DNA from: DATFQI01 sp963816955
Lineage (GTDB): Bacteria; Actinomycetota; Thermoleophilia; Solirubrobacterales; Solirubrobacteraceae
Direction of reading: 5' to 3'
Length of the DNA: 64,000 nucleotides
Assembly: GCA_963816955.1 (NCBI GenBank)
Contig: CAWFME010000003.1
Coordinates: 1 to 64,000 of the forward strand
Every line of letters begins with the position of its first letter. The stretch's first letter is position 1. A program made the position numbers and the translations under genes. Of this stretch, positions 17,137 to 25,781 are shown piece by piece. The notes under the pieces are model-generated. The model was not told where the DNA came from and did no database searches. It was given only the letters and a program-made list of their open reading frames with translations.

Positions 17137-18422
17137 GTCTGATCCCCCTCACCGAGCTTCTTGAGCGCAGCGGCGGCGGCGTCCCGGATCTCAGGTTCGC
17201 GGTGGATAGTCGCTTGAGATGGGGAACCGATTCACCGCGGTCGTTGAGGGAGCAAGAGCGCTGATTGCGCTGCCCGCTCAGACGCGTCGGCGTCGTCACG
17301 GTGCAGTAGGGCTCGTAGGGCCGGGATCGCGCGTGGATCTCGTGTCCGAGCTAGCGCGTTCGCGAGCGACCATGGGCGGCGGCCCGACTCAGCGAGCATC
17401 GCAATCAGCCACGGCACCGCTCGGCGGTCCGGATGTGATGAGAAGTAGTAGACAGCGCCGCTCCAACCGCCACGCCGGGTCAGTTAGAGCTTCGAGCATG
17501 CGATCGGTCGTATCTGGGTGTGCGCCGAGCTCCGCGAGGGCGTCGAGTGCCTCGGTCGCGGACCGCGTCATCCTCGTCGTGGCTAGCGTCGAGCAATCGG
17601 CGTCGGGATGCTTCGGCCTCCGCACCGGCCAACGCGGTCACTGCGACGCGTCGAAGCGGCAGGATCCTCGGCTCCAAGGAGCGCGCCGATTTGCTCACGT
17701 CGTGTCCGATCCCAGCCGTCCTGGCTGAGTATGCGCCGCGCGAGCGCCTGACGCGCCGGATCGGGGCCTTGAACCTGCTCAATCAGCCCTTCGACCTCGT
17801 CGGGAGGAGGACGTGGCAGAGCCAGTGTGCGTACATCGTCGATCACGTCGGTACCTAGGGGCTGCTGGAGATCGGATGCTGCGGCGTGAAAAATCCGCCA
17901 GTACACCTCGGCCTGCCGTAGCCGGAGTCCCCCGCTCTCCGCGTACGACGACTCGCTGGACCAATACGAGTTCTCGCGCGCACGCGGGTCAGACAGCTCG
18001 CAAAGCGCGTGGGCCGCAAGATGTCCGCGGCGGCGTTGCGAATTCGACCGCCGCCAGCAGTGTGGGCACCGCCGGCATGCCGCCTAAGCGCTGCAGCGCG
18101 TTCAGCGCCTGGCCCCGCTTGCCAGCTTGGCTCCAGCACCTGCATCACTAGCGCGTGCACGACGATCTCGGTTTCCCGCGGATCCCAGGCGGTGCCTGGA
18201 GGCGCGGCTACGACGATCTCTCCTATTGCTGCAGCTGGGCGGATGGCACCTGCGGCAGCGCCTCGGCGAGTGCGGGAAGGGCGCGCGGATCCTTAGTGAG
18301 CCGAGCGCTGCAGCTGCCTCTCTGCGCAGGCCCTCATCGCGATGGCTCAGCAAGTCGATGAGACCCAGCAGATCTTCGGCCTCTCTCAGCCTCCGCACAC
18401 GCCGTTCCACCAGGAGCGCCAT
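17073..18422 (-). CDS. HEAT-repeat protein, several frameshifts
   Basis: About 440 residues of helix-pair repeats. Clear repeat units are LIDLLSHRDEGLRREAAAAL, SLANALARTRDPRAIPALRA and EALDALAELGAHPDTTDRML, plus RQALARRILSQDGWDRTRRE. The start ATG gives MALLVERRVRRLREAEDLLG. At least four indels shift the frame. The stop overlaps the following membrane-protein gene, so the pair is co-transcribed. HEAT solenoids bind proteins or phycobilin-like partners; a scaffold role is inferred. Confidence 0.6.
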
Positions 18423-18631
18423 CCGAGGCGAGGCTAACGGCGGGCGCTGTGGCTGTCAGCCCCGTTCGGCTAGAGCAACCTGCACGACCAATCGCGCCGC
18501 CGCCTCGCTCGTGTGGGTGCTGTTGTTGAGACGTTCGCACGAACGGGGCTGCTGTCCGATCCATGACACCTGACGGGTATCCGATTGCCCAAACGGCGTT
18601 CTCGGCGGCCTGAGGGATCGAGGACGCGTTC

Positions 18632-21510
18632 GTGTTGTCGATCGGAAAGCTCGGGGCCGGCCAGGCCAGGTACTACCTCGACCAGGCGGAGGGGCGCGTG
18701 GACGTGGTCGACAGCGTCGGCGATGGGATCGAGGAGTACTACGGCGGCGGCGCCGAGGCCCGCGGCGAGTGGATCGGCGCGGCGGGCGTCGAGCTCGGGC
18801 TCGCCGGCGCGGTCGACGGGGAGGCGTTGCGGCGGGTGCTGGCGGGCTGCGATCCGCGGGACGGGTCGCCGTTGCGGTCCTCGTCGAGCCCGACGCGCGT
18901 GGGCGGCTTCGATCTGACGTTCTCGGCGCCGAAGAGCGTGAGCGTGCTCTTCGGGGTCGGCGACGCGGAGCGTGCGCGGGCGCGGTGCGGGCGGCGCATG
19001 ACGCGGCGACGCGGGCGGCGGTCGGGTACCTCGAGCGCTCGGCGGCGGCGGTGCGGCGCGGGCATGGCGGCGCGGTCGTCGAGGAGGCCTCGGCGGCTGG
19101 TCGCGGCGGCGTTCCGGCATCGGACGTCGCGGGCCGGGGATCCGCAGCTGCACACGCACGTCCTGGTCGCGAACCTCGGGCCGCGGCGCCGACGGGCGGT
19201 GGTCGGCGCTGGACGGCCGGCGGTTGTATGCGCAGGCGCGGGCGGCGAGCTTCGTCTACCAGGCGGTGCTGCGCGGCGAGCTCACGCGCGACGCTGGGCG
19301 TGGAGTGGTCGCCGGTGCGCAAGGGGATCGCCGAGGTCGTCGGCGTCCGCGGCGGGTGCTGCGTCGGGTTCAGCCGGCGGCGGGCGGAGATCGAGGCGGC
19401 GCTGGCCGAGCGCGGGACCTCGGGCGCGCGGGCGGCGGAGGCGGCGGCGCTCGCGACCCGGAGCCCGAAGTCGGGCACGCCGAGCCTGGACGAGCTCGTT
19501 CGCGAGTGGCGGGCGCGGGCGGCCGAGCTCGGGCTTGGGCCGGGATGAGCTGGAGTTGATCGTCGGCCGTGCGCGGTCGGTCGCGGTCGACGAGGCCGGC
19601 TGGCGAGCGCGTGTACCGGCAGCTCGAGGCGCCGCACGGGCTCACGCATCGCAAGGCGACGTTCACGCGCGCGGAGGTCATCCAGGCGATCTGCGAGCAG
19701 CTGCCGGCCGGCGCCCGCGGTCGACGTGGCGGCGATCGAGGCGGCCGCGGATCGCTTCCTTGCCTCCGAGCGGGCGGTCGCGCTGGTCCCCGACGGCGAG
19801 GCTCGCGAGGGCGATCAGGGGTTCCGGCGTCGCGACGGCCGGATCGTGCCGGTCGACCGGCAGCAGCTGCGCTACTCGACGCCGGCGCAGCTCGCGCTCG
19901 AGCAGCGGCTGATCGATCGCGCGCTCGACGTCGCGCGCGCGGCGAGGCCGGGTTGGCCGACGGGCGCCAGGTCGCTCGCGCGCTCGCGGCGCGGCCGACG
20001 CTGTCGGATGAGCAGCGCGCGATGGTCGAGCGGCTGTGCCGCGACGGCGACGGCATCGCCGTGGTCGCCGGCCGGGCCGGGACCGGCAAGACGTTCGCGC
20101 TCGGCGTCGGCACGGGAGGCGTGGCAGGCGGCCGGTCATCCGGTGCTCGGGGTCGCGACCGCGCGCCGCGCCGCGGCCGAGCTGCGCGACGGGGCGGGGA
20201 TCCAGAGCACGAGCACGTTCGCGCTGCTCGCCGACCTGCGCGGCGGCGCCGCCCGGCTGCCGCGCGGATGCGTGCTCGTCGTCGACGAGGCCGGCATGGT
20301 CCCGACGCGGCGAGATCGCCGAGCTCGCCGAGCACGTCGGGGCGGTCGAGGGCAAGCTGGTGCTGGTCGGCGATCATCGCCAGCTCCCGGAGCTGCGAGG
20401 CCGGCGGCGTGTTCCGCGCGCTCGTCGCCCGCGGTCTGGCGATCGAGCTGACCGAGAACGTCCGCCAGGTCCACGCCTGGGAGCGCCGCGCGCTCGACCA
20501 GCTCCGCGACGGCCAACCAGAGCCGGCACTGGCCGCCTACGCCGAGCACGACCGGCTGACCGTCGCCGCGACCGGCGATGCGGCGCGCGAGCGGCTCGTC
20601 GCTGACTGGGTGGCCGCCGGCGACCCGGACGGGGCGGTGATGATCGCCCAGCGGCGCGCCGACGTCGCCGACCTCAACGCCCGCGCCCGAGCGCAACTGC
20701 GCGCGGCGGGAGCGCTCGGCGCCCGAGCTCGAGACGGCCGCCGGCGCGTTCGCGGTCGGCGACGTCGTCGTGGTCAAGCGCAACGACACCCGCCGCGGCG
20801 TCAACAACGGCGACCGCGCCCGCGTGACCGCGATCGAGCCCGACTCGGGAGCGGTCGTGATCGAGCGGCGCGGCCAGCAGGTCCGACTCGATCGCCGCTT
20901 CCTCGCCGAGCCGACCACCGCCGGCGACCCGCCGCTCGTGCACGGCTACGCGATCACCGGCCACATCGCCCAGGGCCTGACCGTCGACCACGCCTTCGTG
21001 CTCGCCGGCGAGGGCATCGACCGCGAATGGGCCTACGTCGCCCTCAGCCGCGGCCGCCACAGCAACCGCCTCTACCTCGCCGCCGACCTCGACGACGACC
21101 GCGCCGAGTACGCGCCCGCCAGGCCGCCGACGACCGATCCGATCAAGCGCCTCGCCCGCCAGCTCGAGTCCAGCAGCGCGCAGGTCCTCGCGATCGACTC
21201 CGGCCGGCGAGCCGAGCCCGACCCGGTCGGCGCTTCCGCGGAAGCGCTCGAGCGAGCCACCAGCGAGCGGCGCAGGCTCGAAGCGCCGCAGCCTCGGCTG
21301 GCTGCCCGGCCGGCGCACGCGAGCTCGAAGCGGCCCGCGAGCGCGAGGCCGACGCGCGCCGCGCCCGCCTCGAAGCCGCGCACGCCGCCCGGCCCATCGA
21401 GCGCCGAACAGGACTTCGCCGCCAGCGTCGAACGCGCTCACGCCCGCCAGGCCGAGCGGGCGACCGAGCGCGTGCTGCGACACGACCGCGGGATCGGACG
21501 CGAGCTGTGA
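18632..21510 (+). pseudogene. MobF/TrwC-TraI type conjugative relaxase-helicase, many frameshifts
   Basis: GTG start gives VLSIGKLGAGQARYYLDQAE, the N-terminus of MobF relaxases. Next come FDLTFSAPKSVSVLFG and the metal-binding motif around AAFRHRTSRAGDPQLHTHVL, with its three His. The helicase half has Walker A GRAGTGKTFAL, Walker B VVDEAGM, GDHRQLPEL, ELTENVRQ, and near the end GYAITGHIAQGLTVDHAFVL with YVALSRGR. Reconstructed length is about 950 residues. More than eight indels break it. The enzyme nicks oriT and unwinds the transferred strand. The GTGA stop overlaps the next gene. No type IV secretion or coupling protein is present in the window. Confidence 0.85.
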
Positions 21511-21881
21511 GCGCTCGTCCGAGTCCGATGGAGTTGGTGGCGACGACGCGCCGCGGCTCCACCCCGACGACATCGAGGCGATCGCCGTGCGCGTCGCTCG
21601 CGCTGCTCCAGCGGCCAGCGGCACCGCCGCCGCGTGCGGCTGGTCGACGCGGCGACGCTGGCGACGATCCTCGGCGTCGAGCGCGACTGGGTCTACGCGC
21701 ACGCGCGCGAGCTGCAGGCGGTGCGGCTCGGCGGCGAGCGCGGCCGGCTGCGCTTCGACCTGGCGAGCGTCTTCCGGTCGCTGCAACGCGGCGACTCGAC
21801 GGCTCGACGCGCCGATCCAGCAGCCGTCCGTCGCGACGGTGGTGCAGCGTGGGGGGCGAGTTGTTGCCGATCGATCCCTAG
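21507..21881 (+). CDS. Small excisionase-like HTH protein, frameshifted
   Basis: Starts in a GTGA overlap with the relaxase. Pieces: LHPDDIEAIAVRVARAAP, then LVDAATLATILGVERDWVYA, HARELQAVRLGGERGRLRFD and LASVFRSLQ, ending ELLPIDP. 'VDAATLATILGVERDWVYAHA' is the MerR/Xis-type winged HTH of helix-turn-helix domain 17 proteins. These sit just before integrases in actinobacterial elements and act as recombination directionality factors or regulators. It is 18 bases before the integrase start. Confidence 0.65.
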   Translation: MSARPSPMELVATTRRGSTPTTSRRSPCASLALLQRPAAPPPRAAGRRGDAGDDPRRRARLGLRARARAAGGAARRRARPAALRPGERLPVAATRRLDGSTRRSSSRPSRRWCSVGGELLPIDP

Positions 21882-21899
21882 TCTCGGCAGGAGCCCCAC

Positions 21900-23385
21900 A
21901 TGCCACGACAAGCCTCCGGCTCCTTCGACACGATCGAGCTCGAGGACGGGACGCGCGCGTTCCGCCTGCGGTTCCGCGCGGCCGGAAAGCGCCAGCGCGT
22001 GGTGCTGCACGAGCGGCCCGAGCTGCGAGTGCGGCTGCGGCGGCAGCTGGACCGAGCGCGCGGCGCGCGACGGAGCTCGGCAACATCCTCGCGCGCGTAC
22101 GCGCCGGCGTGTGGGAGCCGCGCGCGCCGCGGCGCCGCGGCGCTCCGACGAACCGGTCGCGCCGACGTTCCACGAGTACGCGTCGGCGTGGCTGCGCGGC
22201 AAGGTCCAGGGCGTCCTCGGCGACAAGCCGATCGACGCCAACACCGAGTCGGACTACCGCTGGCGGCTGATCCGTCACCTGCTGCCGTTCTTCGCCTCGT
22301 ACCGCATCGACGCGATCGACCGCGAGCTGTGCCTCGCCTTCAAGGCGCACAAGCTGCAGGAGGCGGCCGAGCTTCGCGCGGCGCTCGCCGCCGGCGCCGA
22401 CCTGCGGGATCGCCGCGGCCGGCCGGCCCGACCGCTCGGGCCCGCCTCGATCCGCAAGCTGATCGACACGCTCGCGGCGATCCTCGAGGAGGCCGTCGAG
22501 GACGGGCTGCTCGACCGCAACCCGGCCCGAGGGAAGCGCATGAAGGTGCGCGTGCCGAAGCCGCGGCGGACGTTCCTCGAGATGGACGAGCTCGCAGCGC
22601 TGCTGCAGGCGGCCGAGGACCAGGAGCGCTCGCCGCTCGTGGCGGTGCCGATCGACGGGACGGCATCGGACGCGCGACCGCGTGGCGCCGTCCTGGCCGC
22701 CGGCGGGCATGCGGCCGAGCGCGATCGCCGCCGAGCTCGGGCTCGCCAAGTCGACCGTGACGTTCCACCTCTCGCAAGCTCGGGGGTCGCGAACGCCGAG
22801 CCGTACATCGGCCGCCGCGCGATCGTCGAGATGCTCGGCCGCAGCGGCGTGCGCGTCAGCGAGCTGTGCGACCTCCGGATCGGCGACGCGCGGCTGCACG
22901 ACCGGACGGCTCACGCGTTCCGGATCCCCGACGCGAAGACCGAGGCCGGGCATCCGCGAGGTCCAGCTCACGCCGGACCTCGTGGACGTCGCTACCGCGC
23001 ACCTCGACCGGCTGCGGGCCGCCGGCCACCCGGCCGGGCCGACGCGCACCTGTTCCCGAACACCCGCGGCGGCCGCATCGCGCGCCAGCGCGTCGGCGAG
23101 ATCCTCCACGAGGCGGCGGCGCTCGCGACCGAGCGGCTCGAAGCAGCAGGGTCGCCCGCCGCTGCCGCACGACCACGCCGCACACGCTTCGCCGGACCTA
23201 CATCTCGATCGCGCTGCTCGCGAACAACTTCGACGTGAAGTGGGTCATGAGCCAGGTCGGCCACGCCGACTCGAAGATGACGATGGACGTCTACGCGCAG
23301 CTCGAGCAGCGCGTCGACCGCTCGCCACGGGACCGCGTTCGACGAGCTGCTCCGGCACGCGAGAAGTCAGCAGGCGGACGACTGA
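21900..23385 (+). pseudogene. Tyrosine recombinase/integrase with inserted HTH, several frameshifts
   Basis: ATG with AGGAG site. The N-terminal part has FDTIELEDGTRAFRLRFRAA and a CECGCGG cluster. The core-binding domain is TFHEYASAWLRGKVQGVLGD to RNPARGKRMKVRVPKPRRTF. A segment MRPSAIAAELGLAKSTVTFH is a complete helix-turn-helix between the core-binding and catalytic domains. The catalytic domain follows: RSGVRVSELCDLRIGD (Arg I), HLFPNTRGGRI, HTLRRTYISIAL (His-x-x-Arg), and VGHADSKMTMDVYAQL with the nucleophilic Tyr. It ends FDELLRHARSQQADD. At least five indels. It sits against the 3' end of tRNA-Phe, the presumed target. Confidence 0.85.
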
Positions 23386-23454
23386 ATTGGCCACGAACTG
23401 GACACGAGAGCCCCGGTGCCCCCGACTCGACGAGGCGAGAGCCGACCATCGAGG

Positions 23455-23483
23455 CAAAGAAAAAGCCTGCAAACACAGGCTTT
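23455..23483 (-). terminator. Terminator of tRNA-Phe
   Basis: 8-bp stem AAAGCCTG/CAGGCTTT read on the minus strand, followed by TTTTTCTTT, eight bases beyond the tRNA 3' end. Confidence 0.8.
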
Positions 23484-23490
23484 CCACAAG

Positions 23491-23563
23491 TGGCGAGACC
23501 CGGACTCGAACCGGGGACACCACGATTTTCAGTCGTGTGCTCTACCAACTGAGCTATCTCGCC
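23491..23563 (-). tRNA. tRNA-Phe(GAA)
   Basis: All arms are present: acceptor GGCGAGA/TCTCGCC with discriminator A, D stem GCTC/GAGC, anticodon stem CACGA/TCGTG with loop CTGAAAA (anticodon GAA), and T arm CCCGG TTCGAGT CCGGG. 73 bases, no encoded CCA. The integrase gene ends about 105 bases from the tRNA 3' end in convergent orientation, the usual layout for an element inserted at a tRNA gene. Confidence 0.97.
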
Positions 23564-23590
23564 GCGGCCCAGAAGGCTAGCGACCCCGCG

Positions 23591-24813
23591 CTACGCGGGC
23601 GAGGGCGCCGGGGTGGCCGGTGCGGGCCAGGCCGCGCGCAGCCGCGGGGAGACCGCGATGGTCACTCCGATCAGGCCGATCCCCGCGCAGAGGAAGGCGA
23701 TCTGGACGCCTCCGAAGGCGATCATCGCGCCCGCGCTCAGGAACGAGACGGCGAAGGCGCCCGAGGTGCAGGCCTTGTGGAGCGCGAAGAGGCGGCCGTG
23801 CATCGAGTCCGGGGCGGCGTGGGAGAGCAGCAGACGGTCGTGGACGAGCGCGAAGCCGTTGCCGAAGCCGCCGATGACGAAGACGGGCAGCAGGAGCCAG
23901 AAGCTCGGGAGCGTGGCGCAGGCGAGCAGGTCGAAGGCCATGCAGCCGAGCCCGATCTGGTAGGCGCGGCGCCACTCCCACGCGCCCTTGAAGCGCGCCG
24001 CCAGCGAGCCCGCGACCGTGCCGACGCCGCCCGCGGTCATCAGGATCGCCAGGCCGGAGCCGCCGATGTCGAGCACCTCGCGCGCGAGGATGACCTCGCC
24101 GACGTTGGTCATGCCGATGCACAGCACGGCCGCGGTCGAGGAGCCCAGCAGCGCGCGGACCTCCGGGCGCCCGGCCAGCTCCTGGATGCCGGCGCGGGCC
24201 TCGGCCCACAGCGAGGGGCCTCGTTCCGGTGGTAGGTCTCCCGCCGGGAGCTCGGGGGCGCGGATGCCGGCGATCAGCAGCCCGCTGACCGCGAAGGAGA
24301 ACGCGTTGAGCGCGAGCAGGCCGTCCGTCGGGAGCACGAACAGCAGCGCGGCGGCGAGCGCCGGGCCGAGCGTCAGCCCGAGGTCGTCGAGCGCCCCGAA
24401 CAGCCCCATCGTCGCCGGGCGCCGGTCGCCGGGGGCCAGGCGCGGCAGGCCGGCCAGCGCGGCCGGCCCGAACAGCGCCGTGCCGACGCCCGGCGAGCGC
24501 CGCGCCGCCGATCATGAGCTCGATGCTTGTCGCCGAACAGCAGCAGCATGAAGGCGAGGCAGCGGATCGCGTCGCCGAGGATCGCGCACACCCGCCAGCC
24601 CCAGCGGTCCACGAGCGCGCCGATCAGCGGGCCGAGCACGACCGCGGGCAGCAGGTCCGGCAGCAGCACGGCCACCACGGCCCAGGCCGAGCCGAAGCGG
24701 TCGTAGGCGAGCAGCGGCAGCGCCACGTAGGCGAGCCCGGAGCCCAGGCACGACTGCGCGTGGGCAGCGAAGAAGCGCCGGCTCGAGGCGTCCGCGAGAG
24801 CCGCCCGAATCAT
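23591..24813 (-). CDS. MFS transporter, two frameshifts
   Basis: About 405 residues with 10-12 hydrophobic helices. The N-terminal half includes SGLAYVALPLLAYDRFGSAW, VVLGPLIGALVDRWGWR (the conserved loop motif GxLxDRxG) and RCLAFMLLLFGD. The C-terminal half includes VGTVAGSLAARFKG and VFVIGGFGNGFALVHDRLL. One extra A near 24525 and one extra G near 24495 break the frame between halves. The layout resembles MdfA/EntS-like drug or metabolite exporters. The start lies three bases from the DUF5317 stop, so the two form an operon. Confidence 0.8.
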
Positions 24814-24816
24814 GCG

Positions 24817-25398
24817 CTACGCCACCGCTGGGACCGGCTCGCGGCGGAAGCGCCGCGGGACCAGCCGCGATCCGCAGGCGACGTGCAGCAGCACGAACGC
24901 GCCCGCCAGGATCAGCAGGTCGCCGACCGAGTAGACGTTCGAGACCGGCCAGGAGGCCGGCGTCGGGATGATGTCCCCGAGGAACGCGAGCTTGGGGTTC
25001 GCGAGCGCGGTCGAGTTGATGAACTCGTCGGACGTGGGCGAGCGCCCGATCGCCTCCAGCGCGTCCGGGTCGGCCGGCATCACGCCGCCGTTGACCGAGA
25101 TGCAGAGGAAGTTCAGCGCGCCGCCGAGCGCGACGATCGGAAGACCGGCGATGCGGCGGTTGAACCAGGCGAACGCCCCGAGCAGCAGGTAGGAGAGGAC
25201 GTGCAGGGGCTCGCCGAGCGCGCCCAGCGAGCCAGGGAAGATCGAGACGATCCCGATCTGGATCGCGATCGCCGCGCCCGCCAGCCACGACTTGCGCAGC
25301 TCCACGTCCGCGAGCGCGGACAGCCGCCCGCGTGCGAGCGGGACCGAGAGCAGGCAGAGCAGGTAGGCGATTCCCAGGATCATCCTCAAGAGCAACAT
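24817..25398 (-). CDS. DUF5317 family membrane protein
   Basis: About 193 residues with five or six transmembrane segments: ILGIAYLLCLLSVPLA, SWLAGAAIAIQIGIVSIFPG, VLSYLLLGAFAWFNRR, LPIVALGGALNFLCISVNGG and VSNVYSVGDLLILAGAFVLL. The block 'NGGVMPADP' and the final 'NVYSVGDLLI' are DUF5317 signatures. In-frame ATGs at 25398 and 25383 are both plausible. A GTG at 25431 would add a polar tail that the family lacks. Function unknown; it is coupled to the MFS gene downstream. Confidence 0.75.
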   Translation of the reverse strand: MLLLRMILGIAYLLCLLSVPLARGRLSALADVELRKSWLAGAAIAIQIGIVSIFPGSLGALGEPLHVLSYLLLGAFAWFNRRIAGLPIVALGGALNFLCISVNGGVMPADPDALEAIGRSPTSDEFINSTALANPKLAFLGDIIPTPASWPVSNVYSVGDLLILAGAFVLLHVACGSRLVPRRFRREPVPAVA

Positions 25399-25482
25399 CG
25401 GCGCGCGTGCGCGAGGGGTCGACTCGAACACTCGTCCAATTCCTCAACTCAGGTATCCAGTCCGCCGAAAAGCCTCTTGCCC

Positions 25483-25501
25483 GGCTCCTGAAGGGGGAGC
25501 C
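25483..25501 (+). promoter_or_regulatory. 5' hairpin ahead of two tiny reading frames
   Basis: GGCTCC/GGAGCC stem with a seven-base loop, ten bases before the AGGAGG site of the 29-residue frame. It belongs to a leader of about 120 bases that has no other gene and could be a structured RNA. Confidence 0.4.
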
Positions 25502-25522
25502 AGAACGACAAGGAGGTCAGTC

Positions 25523-25612
25523 ATGAAGCTGCGCCTTTACCGGATGGCGTTCACCGCGAGCGTCGTCGCCGTGTTCCTGCAGGGCCTCGGCGCTGGGATG
25601 AAGTGGAACTGA
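25523..25612 (+). CDS. 29-residue hydrophobic small protein
   Basis: ATG with a full AGGAGG site six bases upstream. The product is a basic start (MKLRLYR), one hydrophobic segment (MAFTASVVAVFLQGLGAG) and the tail MKWN. The translation signal is better than that of many large genes nearby, so I consider it real. It could be a membrane peptide, a signalling peptide precursor or a leader peptide. A second tiny frame with the same Lys-Trp ending follows 50 bases later. Confidence 0.55.
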   Translation: MKLRLYRMAFTASVVAVFLQGLGAGMKWN

Positions 25613-25661
25613 TCGCTCCAGCGCGATCCGTCAACCACTCAACCAGCTCGGAGGAAAACGC

Positions 25662-25691
25662 ATGAACGCAAGGAACGGCCGCAAGTGGTGA
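25662..25691 (+). CDS. 9-residue peptide MNARNGRKW, possible leader peptide
   Basis: ATG with GGAGG seven bases upstream. The nine codons end in Lys-Trp-stop and are followed after three bases by a long hairpin, then by the GGDEF-EAL gene. A short translated peptide directly before a hairpin is the layout of ribosome-controlled attenuation. Too short for any family call. Confidence 0.4.
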   Translation: MNARNGRKW

Positions 25692-25694
25692 GCC

Positions 25695-25749
25695 CGAGGG
25701 TGCCTGCGACCGCCGCACTGTTGCGGTTGTCGGGGCAGGGCACCCTCGC
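25695..25749 (+). terminator. Long hairpin between leader peptide and GGDEF-EAL gene
   Basis: Outer arms CGAGGGTGCCTGC and GCAGGGCACCCTCG (one bulged G), then an inner imperfect stem GACCGCCGCA/TGCGGTTGTC. There is no T-run, so it may act as an attenuator, an mRNA-stabilising structure, or a weak terminator. Confidence 0.5.
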
Positions 25750-25781
25750 ACTCCCACCCCTCGCCTGAAACGTCTCGACTC

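Noticed and set aside
25441..25522. Cyclic-di-GMP (GEMM) riboswitch before the GGDEF-EAL gene
   Set aside because: The conserved GEMM core sequences and paired helices are not present; only an isolated AAAGCC-like string is seen.
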